A DNA stretch of 64,000 nt, taken from Phycisphaera mikurensis NBRC 102666. GTDB lineage: Bacteria; Planctomycetota; Phycisphaerae; Phycisphaerales; SM1A02. Made by a program: the position numbers and the translations under genes. The DNA lies in the NCBI GenBank assembly GCA_945878575.1, contig CAMDUB010000008.1:1-64000 (forward strand). The letters run 5' to 3'. The notes below the pieces were generated by a model. It had not been told where the DNA came from and searched no databases. It saw only the letters and a program-made list of their open reading frames with translations. Positions 1 to 8,779 of this stretch are shown here, one piece after another; position 1 is the first letter of the stretch, and every line of letters begins with the position of its first letter.

Positions 1-585
1 GATTCGCGCGGCAATGATGTCTCTCGCGCAGAAGCGCTGCAGCGGATTGGTGCCAGCCTCACTCACGCAGAAACCGAAGTAGCCGCCTTGCTTGAAGCAA
101 CGCCGCACACCCGAGTAGCACAGGCTGAACACGCTGCGGAGATTGACCACCATTACGCCTCGGCAGTGTTGGAATTCCCAGGCGGCCCGACGGTGCCGCT
201 CACCGAGCCCGTCTCCGCGGAAACCATGGCACAGATTCAGCGTGAACTGGGGTCAAGCACGTTTGCCGTCATCACCAGCGACAATCCGATGAGCATTCCT
301 GGATCACCGCATGCCAACATGTTGCGGCGCAGCGTTCTTGCACTGGAATTGCGCAATGCGAAGTTGGTGCATCGACCGGTGATCGGGCGGAGCGCGGACG
401 GCAAATGGTCCGAGAATGGCTTTGCGATATCTGCAAGTATTGGAGAAGCGGACGCATTGTCAGAAATTCACGGGCAACGTGCGTACTACTGGTTCAATGG
501 TTCGTACTTTCTGATTCACGGCATGACCGCCGATCACGGCGCGATTCGCCTCCCACGCACGCACTCCGCATCGCCAGAGACATGA
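1..585 (+). CDS. DUF3293 domain protein, 5' end cut by window edge
   Basis: The frame is open from base 1, so the start probably lies outside the window; an internal TTG at 88 is the first possible start inside. The C-terminal about 120 residues resemble the DUF3293 family: a VITSDNPMS stretch, an N-x-x-x-L-R-R-x-x segment, an aromatic G-x-W-x-E-x-G-F segment and a C-terminal G-Q-R-A-Y-Y-W motif. The family has no established biochemical function and is usually a stand-alone cytoplasmic protein of about 130 residues, so the extra N-terminal part is unexplained. The stop overlaps the start of the ECF sigma factor gene by 4 nt (ATGA), which suggests co-transcription and translational coupling. 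The family call is from memory of its pattern and moderately sure. Confidence 0.7.
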   Translation, partial: DSRGNDVSRAEALQRIGASLTHAETEVAALLEATPHTRVAQAEHAAEIDHHYASAVLEFPGGPTVPLTEPVSAETMAQIQRELGSSTFAVITSDNPMSIPGSPHANMLRRSVLALELRNAKLVHRPVIGRSADGKWSENGFAISASIGEADALSEIHGQRAYYWFNGSYFLIHGMTADHGAIRLPRTHSASPET

Positions 586-1211
586 AGACGGACACCCATG
601 CTGAATCGATCTTGCATCAGGTTGCCGCGGGTACGCCCGGCGCCATGGATGCATGCATGGAGAAATTCAGCGGACTGGTGTGGTCGCTGACCCGGCAGCT
701 TTCATTCGCTGGGTCCGATGCAGATGACGCTGTGCAAGAGATCTTTATTGATGTCTGGAAGAGCGCCGTTCGGTTTGACCCAGCGATTGCCAGCGAATCA
801 ACGTTTGTTGCCATGATTGCTCGACGAAGACTGATCGATCGCGGGCGGCGGCGGCAGCGGCGGCTTGACTCAACTTCATTGCCCGATGCGATGGCGCCGG
901 AGGCGGCGCCGATCCCTGACATGCCAGAGCGAACCGAAGAAGCGAGCCGCGCCACGGTCGCTTTGGGGAAATTGCGACCTGAGCAACAGCGCGTTCTGCA
1001 ACTTGCCATTTACCACGGTTGCTCGCATGAAGAGATTGCGCGCTGCACCGGACTGCCGCTCGGAACGGTCAAGACACATGCGCGGCGCGGCTTGATACGG
1101 CTGCGCGAAATCTTGGAGTCAGAAGGCGCACTCCAACCGGCTCGCCCGGAGGCCCCGGACGTGGCGAAAGTTGCTGACCAAGCGACCGATCGCCGCAAAA
1201 AGCCTCAATAA
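582..1211 (+). CDS. ECF-family RNA polymerase sigma factor
   Basis: This 209-residue protein has the two-domain layout of extracytoplasmic-function sigma factors. Region 2 covers about residues 25-90, with DADDAVQEIFIDVWK and an RRLIDRGRRR core for promoter -10 recognition. Region 4 covers about residues 125-185, with LRPEQQRVLQLA and a helix-turn-helix EEIARCTGLPLGTVKTHARR. I chose the ATG at 582 because it overlaps the upstream TGA (ATGA) and gives the normal family length; the same frame extends upstream to 405 but only inside the preceding gene. No zinc-finger anti-sigma factor follows; the next gene on the strand is a tricorn-type protease 66 bp away. The C-terminal about 25 residues are charged and variable. 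Its regulon cannot be read from the sequence. Confidence 0.93.
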   Translation: MKTDTHAESILHQVAAGTPGAMDACMEKFSGLVWSLTRQLSFAGSDADDAVQEIFIDVWKSAVRFDPAIASESTFVAMIARRRLIDRGRRRQRRLDSTSLPDAMAPEAAPIPDMPERTEEASRATVALGKLRPEQQRVLQLAIYHGCSHEEIARCTGLPLGTVKTHARRGLIRLREILESEGALQPARPEAPDVAKVADQATDRRKKPQ

Positions 1212-1277
1212 CTCCGTAAAGACAGCACTCCGCGCCCAACGCGCGCTGTCCGCGCGGGTAAAACTTCACCTCTTCAC

Positions 1278-4200
1278 ATGCTGACCTCCCACCTTTCCGC
1301 GATCGTCGCGGCCGCGCTCAGCGCCGGCCCAACCACCACGCCCGATGCCTCCATGCTTCGCTACCCGGATATTGGGCGCGAAGACATCGTCTTTGTCTAT
1401 GCGGGCAACCTGTGGCTCGTACCCAAGACGGGCGGTATGGCGCGACCGCTGACCAGTGCGGCGGGCGCAGAGGTCATGCCGCGCTTCTCACCGGACGGGA
1501 ACAAGATTGCGTTCGTTGGCAATTATGACGGCAACCGTGACATCTACGTGATGCCCACCGTTGGCGGCGCCCCGGAACGTGTCACGCACCATCCGACCGC
1601 GGAACTGGTGAACGAATGGACCGCTGACGGTTCGCTGCTCTTCAGTGCCAGTGGCATGGAGGGCATCGCCCGCGCTGGTCGCTTGTACACGGTGAAGGAA
1701 ACTGGCGGGCTTCCCGAAGCATTGCCCGTCCCGTACGGAACCAACGGCACTATCAGTCCCGATGGCGAGTGGTTGGCATACACGCCGCACTCGATCGATG
1801 GGCGCACGTGGAAGCGCTACCGCGGCGGAATGCAAACGGATGTGTGGGTCTACAACCTCCGCAGCAACGAAGCCAAGCGCGTCACTGACTACGAAGGAAT
1901 CGACACGCTGCCAATGTGGGGCGGTACCACGCTGTACTACTTGAGCGACGCCACCACTGACCCCAAGGCACCGCACAAACTCAACATTTGGTCATGGGAT
2001 TCCAAGTCCGGCACCACCAAGCAAGTCACCTCATTCACGGATGAAGACATCAAGTGGCCAGCGATCGGCGATGGCGAAATCGTCTTCCAAAAAGGCACAA
2101 AGTTGATGGTATTGGATCTGGGGTCCGGCAGGTCTCGCAACGTGGAAGTGAAGATTCCAGGCGACCGCCCCACCGTTCGCACGCGCACTGAAGATGTCAG
2201 CGACGAACTGCAAGGCTCCAGTATCAGCCCAAGTGCCAAGCGCGTGGCAGTCGCTGCGCGCGGCGATATCTGGACCGCCCCTGCGGAGAATGGTGTTCCG
2301 CGCAACCTGACCCGCACCGACGGTATTGCTGAGCGCACGCCAGCATGGAGCCCGGATGGCAAATGGATTGCTTACTTTGATGACTCCACCGGTGAGTATG
2401 AACTATGGGCGATGCCTGCTGATGGCAAGGGTGAGAAGAAACAACTCACCAAGGATGGCGGACCCTTCAAGACCAACATTCAGTGGTTCCCTGATTCCAA
2501 GAAACTGATCTATCAAGACAAGACCGCCACGGCGTACCTGGTGGACTTTGCAAGTGGCGAACGCAAGATGATCGACAAGGAGCCGTGGGACGGCAACCTT
2601 GATATCAGTGTCAGTCACGACGGCGCATTCTTGGCCTACGCAAAGTCACTGCCTGAGCGTCGCACCGCCAGCATTTGGTTGTACGACGTGGCGAAGGGCG
2701 AGAGTCACGAAGTCACCAGCGGTGAATTCAATGACAGCAATCCCACCTTCGATCGCGCCGGCGACTGGCTGTACTTCTCCAGCCAACGCGGCTTCGGCAA
2801 GGCTGAGTACGGTGAGTTGGACGAAACCTGGGTCTATCAAGACACCGTTCGTGGCTACGCCGTGCCGCTTCGTAAAGACGTGAAGAACCCCTGGCTCCTG
2901 GAAATTGATGAGGAGAAGGGTAAAGACACTAAGAAAGACGACAAGTCCGACGACAAGAAGGACGAGAAGAAGGACGAAGCCAAGCCTGACGGAGCCGCTG
3001 GCGAGGGTGCACCCGCGGGCGATCGCCCACGTCGTCGCCGTCCGAGCAGCGAGATTCAAGACGAGCCAAAGCCTGCAGACCCGAAGCCCGCTGATCCAAA
3101 GCCTGCTGATCCAAAGCCCGCTGATCCAAAGCCTGCCGAGCCCAAGCAAGACGAGAAGCCCGCGACCCCAGCCGCAGCCACCGCACCTGCCGCGACTGGC
3201 CCTGCTGGTACTTGGAACTGCACCACCAAGGAGGGTGAAACGGCGTTGACCTTCACGCTGGTAGTGACGCTCGGTGATGCCGGCGCCGCTACCGCCAAGT
3301 TCACCTCCGACAAACAGAACGGCGAACTCACCGGGCAGTGGGACGCGGACGCTAAGAAGCTGACGCTCACCGGTAAGAACGACGCGGGCACCGAAAAAGA
3401 GATGTCCTACTGGCTTGAAGCCACCGTCGACGGTGATGCCGTCACTGGTAACGGCACTGCCACCGGCAAGGACGGCGAGACCAAATACGCATTCACCGGA
3501 ACACGCGCTGTCGCTGACACCAAGAAGGACGAGAAGAAGCCCGAAGAGAAGAAGCCGATCACGGTCGACTTTGATGGCTTTGAATCGCGCGTCATTGAAC
3601 TGCCACTTGGCACCAGCCGCATCGGCGGCATGGGAGTCAATGACAAGAACCAACTGATCTTCAGCCAGGGCGGCCAGATCAAGGTGTTTGACATCAAGGA
3701 CAAGAAGAAGGAAGTCAAGAAAGTTGCCGATGGCGGCGGCTTCCAACTCACTGCTGACGGCAAGAAGATGCTGATGGGGCTGCAGATTCTGGACGCTTCC
3801 GCCGGATCATCCGGCAAGACCATTGTTAGCCAACCCATGCTCACGGAAATCAATCCCAAGCGTGAATGGAAGCAAGTGGTCAAGGATGCGTGGCGCATCT
3901 TCCGGGACTATTTCTATGACCCGAACATGCACGGCGTTGATTGGAACGGCATCGGCGAGCGGTACTTGGCGATGGTGAATGATGCCAACAGCCGCGAAGA
4001 TGTCAGTTACATCATCAGCGAGATGATCAGCGAACTGAACGTCGGTCATGCCTACTACAACGGGCGTGACGGTGGCGGCGGACCAAGCGTCAGTATCGGA
4101 ATGCTTGGCGTTGACTGGGAAGTAGCAATCGGACCAGACGGCAAGAACGTCTACCGATTCAAGCACTTGGTGTCCGGCGCTCCGTGGGATACTGATGCGC

Positions 4201-5111
4201 GCAATCCATTGCAAGAGCTTGGCATGAATGTCAAGGAAGGCGAGTACCTGCTGGCCGTCAATGGTCTGCCTGTCAACGGCGCCAAGGATCCATGGGCTGC
4301 ATTCGAAGGCCTGAGCGGCAAGACCGTTGCGCTCACCATCGGAACAAACCCAACGATGGATGACAAGGTGCGCGAAGTAGTCGTCAAGCCAATGGGCGGC
4401 GAAGACAATCTGCGCTACCGCGACTGGATTGAATCGAACCGCCGCTACGTCTCCGAGAAATCTGGCGGCAAGGTGGGCTACATCTACGTGCCCAACACGG
4501 GGCTCGATGGCCAGTCTGATCTGGTGCGGCAATTCCAAGGCGAGCAATTCAAGCAAGCGCTGATCATTGATGATCGTTGGAATGGTGGCGGACAGATTCC
4601 ATCACGTTTCATTGAAATGCTCAATCGCCCGGTCACCAACTACTGGGCGCGCCGCGACCAGCACGATTGGATCTGGCCCGGCAGTGCGCACAACGGACCG
4701 AAGGCCATGCTCATCAACGGGCTCGCTGGCTCGGGCGGCGACATGTTCCCGTGGCTCTTCCGGCATGAGAACCTTGGCCCGCTGGTTGGCACCCGCACGT
4801 GGGGTGGCCTGGTGGGAATCAGTGGTAATCCTGGAATGATCGATGGCTCCGGCGTCCGCGTCCCAGTCTTTGCGTTCTATGAGAAGGACGGCACGTGGGG
4901 CATCGAAGGCCACGGCGTTGATCCAACCGTCGAGGTGCTTGATGACCCGGGCGTCATGAAGGGTGGACCGCATTACGGCGGCGTTGACCCGCAGATGGAC
5001 AAGGCTGTTGAACTCCTGCTCGCTGAGCTGGCACGCGCACCGGTCACGCACCCTGCTCGCCCGGCGTATCCGAACCGCTCAGGATTTGGCATTACCCCAG
5101 AAGACAAGTAA
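1278..5111 (+). CDS. Tricorn-type S41 serine protease with PDZ domain
   Basis: This 1277-residue protein matches tricorn protease homologs: N-terminal TolB/WD40-like propeller repeats (about residues 30-540; motifs such as FSPDGNKIAF and WSPDGKWIAY), then a tricorn C1 region from about residue 860, a PDZ domain (about 955-1045) and an S41 protease core. Likely catalytic residues are His924 in NVGHAYY and Ser1152 in AGSGGDMF. A hydrophobic N-terminus suggests export. Two insertions are unusual. A Lys/Asp- then Pro-rich stretch (about 547-635) includes five PADPK-type units, and a compact beta-rich domain (about 640-745) begins with a GTWNC motif and resembles small lipocalin-like inserts seen in other planctomycete enzymes. 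No strong Shine-Dalgarno sequence precedes the ATG. The protein is expected to degrade peptides, but substrates are unknown. Confidence 0.9.
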   Translation: MLTSHLSAIVAAALSAGPTTTPDASMLRYPDIGREDIVFVYAGNLWLVPKTGGMARPLTSAAGAEVMPRFSPDGNKIAFVGNYDGNRDIYVMPTVGGAPERVTHHPTAELVNEWTADGSLLFSASGMEGIARAGRLYTVKETGGLPEALPVPYGTNGTISPDGEWLAYTPHSIDGRTWKRYRGGMQTDVWVYNLRSNEAKRVTDYEGIDTLPMWGGTTLYYLSDATTDPKAPHKLNIWSWDSKSGTTKQVTSFTDEDIKWPAIGDGEIVFQKGTKLMVLDLGSGRSRNVEVKIPGDRPTVRTRTEDVSDELQGSSISPSAKRVAVAARGDIWTAPAENGVPRNLTRTDGIAERTPAWSPDGKWIAYFDDSTGEYELWAMPADGKGEKKQLTKDGGPFKTNIQWFPDSKKLIYQDKTATAYLVDFASGERKMIDKEPWDGNLDISVSHDGAFLAYAKSLPERRTASIWLYDVAKGESHEVTSGEFNDSNPTFDRAGDWLYFSSQRGFGKAEYGELDETWVYQDTVRGYAVPLRKDVKNPWLLEIDEEKGKDTKKDDKSDDKKDEKKDEAKPDGAAGEGAPAGDRPRRRRPSSEIQDEPKPADPKPADPKPADPKPADPKPAEPKQDEKPATPAAATAPAATGPAGTWNCTTKEGETALTFTLVVTLGDAGAATAKFTSDKQNGELTGQWDADAKKLTLTGKNDAGTEKEMSYWLEATVDGDAVTGNGTATGKDGETKYAFTGTRAVADTKKDEKKPEEKKPITVDFDGFESRVIELPLGTSRIGGMGVNDKNQLIFSQGGQIKVFDIKDKKKEVKKVADGGGFQLTADGKKMLMGLQILDASAGSSGKTIVSQPMLTEINPKREWKQVVKDAWRIFRDYFYDPNMHGVDWNGIGERYLAMVNDANSREDVSYIISEMISELNVGHAYYNGRDGGGGPSVSIGMLGVDWEVAIGPDGKNVYRFKHLVSGAPWDTDARNPLQELGMNVKEGEYLLAVNGLPVNGAKDPWAAFEGLSGKTVALTIGTNPTMDDKVREVVVKPMGGEDNLRYRDWIESNRRYVSEKSGGKVGYIYVPNTGLDGQSDLVRQFQGEQFKQALIIDDRWNGGGQIPSRFIEMLNRPVTNYWARRDQHDWIWPGSAHNGPKAMLINGLAGSGGDMFPWLFRHENLGPLVGTRTWGGLVGISGNPGMIDGSGVRVPVFAFYEKDGTWGIEGHGVDPTVEVLDDPGVMKGGPHYGGVDPQMDKAVELLLAELARAPVTHPARPAYPNRSGFGITPEDK
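3072..3146 (+). repeat. 15-bp coding minisatellite, five copies
   Basis: Five tandem 15-bp units inside the tricorn-like gene encode PADPK (four times) and PAEPK (once). Units differ only at third positions or by one substitution, so the array is young. It forms part of the flexible linker between the propeller and the protease half. Confidence 0.9.
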
Positions 5112-5127
5112 GCACTTCCACAAACAC

Positions 5128-5172
5128 AACAGGTGGGTACGTGAGCCTTGGCTCGCGTACCCACCTGTTCAT
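5128..5172. terminator. Bidirectional terminator hairpin
   Basis: A 14-bp perfect outer stem (5128-5141 with 5156-5169) continues through one mismatch into a 5-bp GAGCC/GGCTC inner stem, followed by a short T-containing tail. It lies between the convergent tricorn-type gene and the large minus-strand gene, so it probably serves both. Confidence 0.8.
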
Positions 5173-5214
5173 TTCTGCGCTATCACCACAGCCGTCAGCG
5201 ACACTCAACTGCCG

Positions 5215-7650
5215 TCAGCGCGGCGTTGCAACATGGTCGCCCGAGTCGCTGTACTCAGTACCGCGAATGCCCTCGCCTGCCCAGCGGTCGTAGGTGCCCC
5301 AGCCACCGTGACCTGTAGGAGACGAGTACGGGCCAGCGTTTGGCCCAAGGTTGTTACCAATCTGCGTGCCTGAACCCCAATAGGCGCCCGGATTAGCAAA
5401 CTGCTGCGGCGGGTGGAATCCGTTGGGACGTGCCAACGGTGAATACCCCCAGTTTCCGCCGAGGTTGGAGCCCATGCCGGTCCACGAGCGGTACGCCGCA
5501 GCGGGATATCCGTACTCGTTACCCGGGCCGCGGAACGCCGCCGGCGCATCGCCAGCAGCGCCTTGGAACTGCTGATTGATCGCCTGCTGATTCTCGGTGG
5601 CGGCCTGAGTCGAAGCATCGCGACGCGAGCCTTGATTGCCCGCGCTACGAATACCGGTTTGCCCCGCATTCGCCATGGAGCCGCGCGCCGCTGGCCAGGA
5701 ACGCTTGTCGATCGGCTTGTTCCGCTCAGCGTTGCGCTTGGCTGCATCGGTCAGACCTTGCTTGTGCCAATCCGAGTGATTGTCTGCCCAACGGTTGTAG
5801 TACGGGTGCCACTGATTCATCCACCAGCCCCAGTGATTCCAACCCCACCAGTTGTTCATGCCGTAGCCCCAACCGACGTTCCAACCGGAGCACCAACCCC
5901 ATCCGCCCCAACCGTCGCCAGTGAGGTACATGGGATTCACATCTGCGCTTCCGTAATAGGCGTAATCATCGTTCGGATCATCCGGCGGCGAGAACGTGCC
6001 GGTCTGCGAGTCATAGGTTGCATCGCTGCCGTAAGTGGCTGGGTACGCGCGGTACGCGCCGCCCGCAGGCGCTGTGTACACACGACCGGTTCCATACACC
6101 GGCGTTCCGTCCATCAAATACGTGCCGAGGTATCCGGGTGAAAATCCATACGTCACCGTATCCGGCGTTGCGCCAAAGACCCACACGTAAGTGCACGCAT
6201 ACGCGGGGCACGAAGTCGGGAGCGCATAGATCGCACCCGGAACGGTCTCCGCAAGCGCCCACGGTCCGGTGACTGACGGCGCCATGAACCATGCACCGGA
6301 ATCGCAGCAATAGGTCTTGCCCTCAAAGAGCAATACCGGCTGCGAAGCACCGGGCAACCACTTCACTGGCGAGCTCTCAATGGACGCCCATGCAGTGTTG
6401 CCATCCGGCATGCCACCCGCAACGGTGAATTTCGGCTGCGCGCCAGCACGATTTAGCGTGACGGTACGAATCTCGCGCGCGGCCAGCGTTGCCTCGTCGG
6501 CCTCATCGGTACCAGGGACTGCAGCGCGTGCGCCGTCGTAACGCTTGGTGTGCGACAGACCAGCAAACTGGGCAGGCACTGCGCCGGGTGACACTGCGCT
6601 CCATGCGCCCGTGCCGAGCGAAGTGGTCATGAACCATCGACCCGAAGCCAACAGATAGAACGCATTGCCATCGGTAGTCAGCAGAATGCTGTTGGTGTTC
6701 TTAACGCACTGCACGCCGGGACCAGCGTTACCAAGTACTGGCGCGCCATCCATGGAGACCAACACGGTTGGCTTGGTAGCTACCACCACCGTGGCGGGCT
6801 TGAGTATGGGCGCCTTTACCAGGGGCGGCATTGCGGACACAGCCTTGGGTAGCGCAGGTGTCGTGCCAAGTGCGGCAACGACATCCGCCGGCGGCGGCGC
6901 AGACGCAGCCAGATATCCAGTCTCCATCACCGCGGATGAAACCCACGCTCCACCAACGCGTGTCCACCACGCGCCATCCTTTGACTTCAGCAAAACGGAT
7001 GCGGTGTTGGTGACCATCATCCAACCGGTGGCGCCAAGCGGAGCCATCCGCGGTGCGCCATCCACAGCGATCAGCACCGTGGGCTGCTGCGTCAAAGTGA
7101 TTGCCGGCACTTCGGAAACAACGCCCGGCGTTGAACTGCCGCGCGCATTCACCAACCGCATGTTCTGCAGCAAGATGGGTCGCGTGGTGGTCATGGCTAC
7201 CACATAGAGTGCCTGTGACAGCGCCTTCACATCGGCATCGGAGGCAGGTTTGCCATCGATCGTGAACGCGCGCACGGCAAACTGATTGATCTCCACTTCG
7301 CCCGGAACATCAGCGGCCATCATCTCGGCCTGCAACTGTGCATTGCCAGTCACGGTCTTGCCATCAGCGCCGTCCATGGATACTTGCGTGACCAAGTACG
7401 CACGCGCGCCGTCGATGCCGGTGACACGCGGCTGAAAGACTCGATAGGTCTTGCCGTTGGAAGTGATGTCCTGCGGCCAGAGATTTGGGTGCGCGGGCAT
7501 GGCTGGATTTTGTGCGGGGGCAGCGCTGTTCCCCGCCGCAGGCGCGGGAGTGCTCGCCGGAGGCGCGGAATTGCCAACTGCTGGCGCCTGGGTGGGGGCA
7601 ACGAAGGCGATGGAAAGGCTGACGAGGGTGGCGGCGATTGTGTGGGTCAT
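5215..7650 (-). CDS. Large secreted protein with three related modules and a Trp/Gly-rich tail
   Basis: This 811-residue protein begins with a signal peptide (MTHTIAATLVSLSIAFVAP) when started at 7650; the frame extends upstream to 7797, but that part has no signal sequence. After a Pro/Ala linker comes a WPQDITSNGKTYRVFQP segment, then three related modules with the pattern V-L-x-x-D-G-A-P ... N-T-x-S-x-L-L ... D-G-x-x-W. A YVWVFGATPDTVTYGFSPGY segment follows, then a strikingly Trp/Gly-rich stretch (about residues 573-620, nt 5790-5930) and a low-complexity Asn/Gly/Ala tail. From memory, similar proteins are named carbohydrate-binding family V/XII in Verrucomicrobia and Planctomycetes, but no sugar-binding function is shown here. 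Location is most likely extracytoplasmic. Confidence 0.72.
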   Translation of the reverse strand: MTHTIAATLVSLSIAFVAPTQAPAVGNSAPPASTPAPAAGNSAAPAQNPAMPAHPNLWPQDITSNGKTYRVFQPRVTGIDGARAYLVTQVSMDGADGKTVTGNAQLQAEMMAADVPGEVEINQFAVRAFTIDGKPASDADVKALSQALYVVAMTTTRPILLQNMRLVNARGSSTPGVVSEVPAITLTQQPTVLIAVDGAPRMAPLGATGWMMVTNTASVLLKSKDGAWWTRVGGAWVSSAVMETGYLAASAPPPADVVAALGTTPALPKAVSAMPPLVKAPILKPATVVVATKPTVLVSMDGAPVLGNAGPGVQCVKNTNSILLTTDGNAFYLLASGRWFMTTSLGTGAWSAVSPGAVPAQFAGLSHTKRYDGARAAVPGTDEADEATLAAREIRTVTLNRAGAQPKFTVAGGMPDGNTAWASIESSPVKWLPGASQPVLLFEGKTYCCDSGAWFMAPSVTGPWALAETVPGAIYALPTSCPAYACTYVWVFGATPDTVTYGFSPGYLGTYLMDGTPVYGTGRVYTAPAGGAYRAYPATYGSDATYDSQTGTFSPPDDPNDDYAYYGSADVNPMYLTGDGWGGWGWCSGWNVGWGYGMNNWWGWNHWGWWMNQWHPYYNRWADNHSDWHKQGLTDAAKRNAERNKPIDKRSWPAARGSMANAGQTGIRSAGNQGSRRDASTQAATENQQAINQQFQGAAGDAPAAFRGPGNEYGYPAAAYRSWTGMGSNLGGNWGYSPLARPNGFHPPQQFANPGAYWGSGTQIGNNLGPNAGPYSSPTGHGGWGTYDRWAGEGIRGTEYSDSGDHVATPR

Positions 7651-7769
7651 GTTGTTCCAAGAGGCGCGGTGCATGCGCCGAGCGGGGCAAAGTCTACCTC
7701 CAACAATGGTGCTGACATTGGATCGCCGGGCAGATGTCGAAGCGTCGCCTGGTTGGCGTATGCCCACCC

Positions 7770-7982
7770 GCTCGCGCAGTGCGGCCAGGCTGATCAACGT
7801 GAGTGAGCTTGCAGCACCGTTTCAGATAACGCGACCAACGATCCGCGACTACGTCACGCTGCTCGAGCGCATCTTCATTCTGGAAGAGTTGCCGCCATGG
7901 CATCGTCCTATACGACGGCGAGGTCACCGTGGGATTCGGCGACGGGATGTTCGCGGTCCCGATCGCCGAACTGTGGCGTTGA
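7770..7982 (+). pseudogene. Decayed AAA ATPase / DUF4143 remnant
   Basis: One frame from about 7770 to 7903 reads RLINVSELA, then RPTIRDYVTLLE and ending EELPPWH, the pattern of the DNA-binding-like part of DUF4143 ATPases. A second frame (7902-7982) continues IVLYDGEVTVGFGDG then FAVPIAELWR and a stop, which is the characteristic C-terminus of the same family. The two pieces are joined by a frame change, and the roughly 100 residues that normally lie between them are missing, as is the whole ATPase domain. It is therefore a relic of a larger gene, not a functional one. The rest of 7651-8069 holds no other gene. Confidence 0.75.
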
Positions 7983-8008
7983 TTCCCAAGTAGGTCGGCC
8001 GAAAAAGA

Positions 8009-8038
8009 ACCAAGGCGACCCATACGGGTCGCCCTGGT
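8009..8038. terminator. Terminator-like hairpin of the GGCGACC type
   Basis: The arms 8009-8021 and 8026-8038 pair with one mismatch around a 4-nt loop. The core GGCGACC/GGTCGCC recurs in hairpins at 30876, 38684 and 39625. It lies just downstream of the stop of the minus-strand PAPG-tail gene. Confidence 0.65.
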
Positions 8039-8069
8039 GTCATTCGTATCTTCAGATCGTCGGTGCGAT

Positions 8070-8615
8070 TTAGGCGCGGCGACGACGGCTGCAGAAGCCT
8101 GCGAGTCCCAAGAGCGCAACGGCGCCTGGGGCTGGAACTGCGGTCACGCCGAGCAGCGTGATGGTGCCGGTAAAGGTACCGGAGGTGCCAGCGGCACCGT
8201 AGCCGTTACCGATCCAGATGGACAAGGTCGAAGCGGCGTCCATGTTGATGCCGGTCGTGAAGTTCACGGTGCCGGTCACGGTGGTGCCGGGAGCGTTGCT
8301 GGCGCCGTTTGCCCAGCCGTAGCGCTGGGTTGCGTTGAGGTTCGAGAAACCGCCGCACTGCAGCGCGCCGCCGAGTGCCAACGGCGATCCGGCCACGTAA
8401 ATGCACAGGTCGTCGGCGTAGGTGTAATTGGTGGATGCATTCAACGTCGCGTTCACGGTCGCGCCAGTCAGGGTGCCGGTGAGGCTGCCTGCGGCGTAGG
8501 CTTCGGTGAAGTTGAAGCCGGTCCAAACTTGGTTGGTGAACGTGAAGGTAACGTCCGCTGATGCGGATGAAACCAAAGCAACTGCGGCGATGCCGGAGGC
8601 GATCAGAGTCTTCAT
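8070..8615 (-). CDS. PEP-CTERM-like (PAPG-tail) exported protein
   Basis: This 181-residue protein has a clean signal peptide (MKTLIASGIAAVALVSSASA), a Thr/Gly/Asn-rich beta-type middle, and a C-terminal sorting tail with PAPGAVALLGLAGF followed by SRRRRA. The tail has the PEP-CTERM plan (Pro motif, short hydrophobic segment, Arg cluster), which in other bacteria is processed by an exosortase. I start at 8615 because the signal peptide begins there; the frame is open further upstream. It is a diverged paralog of the protein at 25546-26103: both share SLTGTLTGATVN/IAGTLTGATIN, a late S-x-W-I-G-N-G motif and similar length. Cargo function is unknown. Confidence 0.88.
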   Translation of the reverse strand: MKTLIASGIAAVALVSSASADVTFTFTNQVWTGFNFTEAYAAGSLTGTLTGATVNATLNASTNYTYADDLCIYVAGSPLALGGALQCGGFSNLNATQRYGWANGASNAPGTTVTGTVNFTTGINMDAASTLSIWIGNGYGAAGTSGTFTGTITLLGVTAVPAPGAVALLGLAGFCSRRRRA

Positions 8616-8779
8616 GGTGTAAGTCCTAAATAAGGGAAACGAAAGGGAAGCAGACCGAGGGGATTCGTCAGAGGGGGGGGGAAACCCGCTAACGATCATG
8701 ACTATGCCCGGCGCCCGGGCAATTGCAAGGAACTTTCTTAATATTTCTAGTCCCGGGCACGGTAAAGTCCCTGACGCCA

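Noticed and set aside
2646-3746. Long minus-strand open frame opposite the tricorn-type gene
   Set aside because: It is a GC-codon shadow: composition is Leu/Gly/Val-biased, it has no recognisable motif, and the plus-strand gene is strongly supported.
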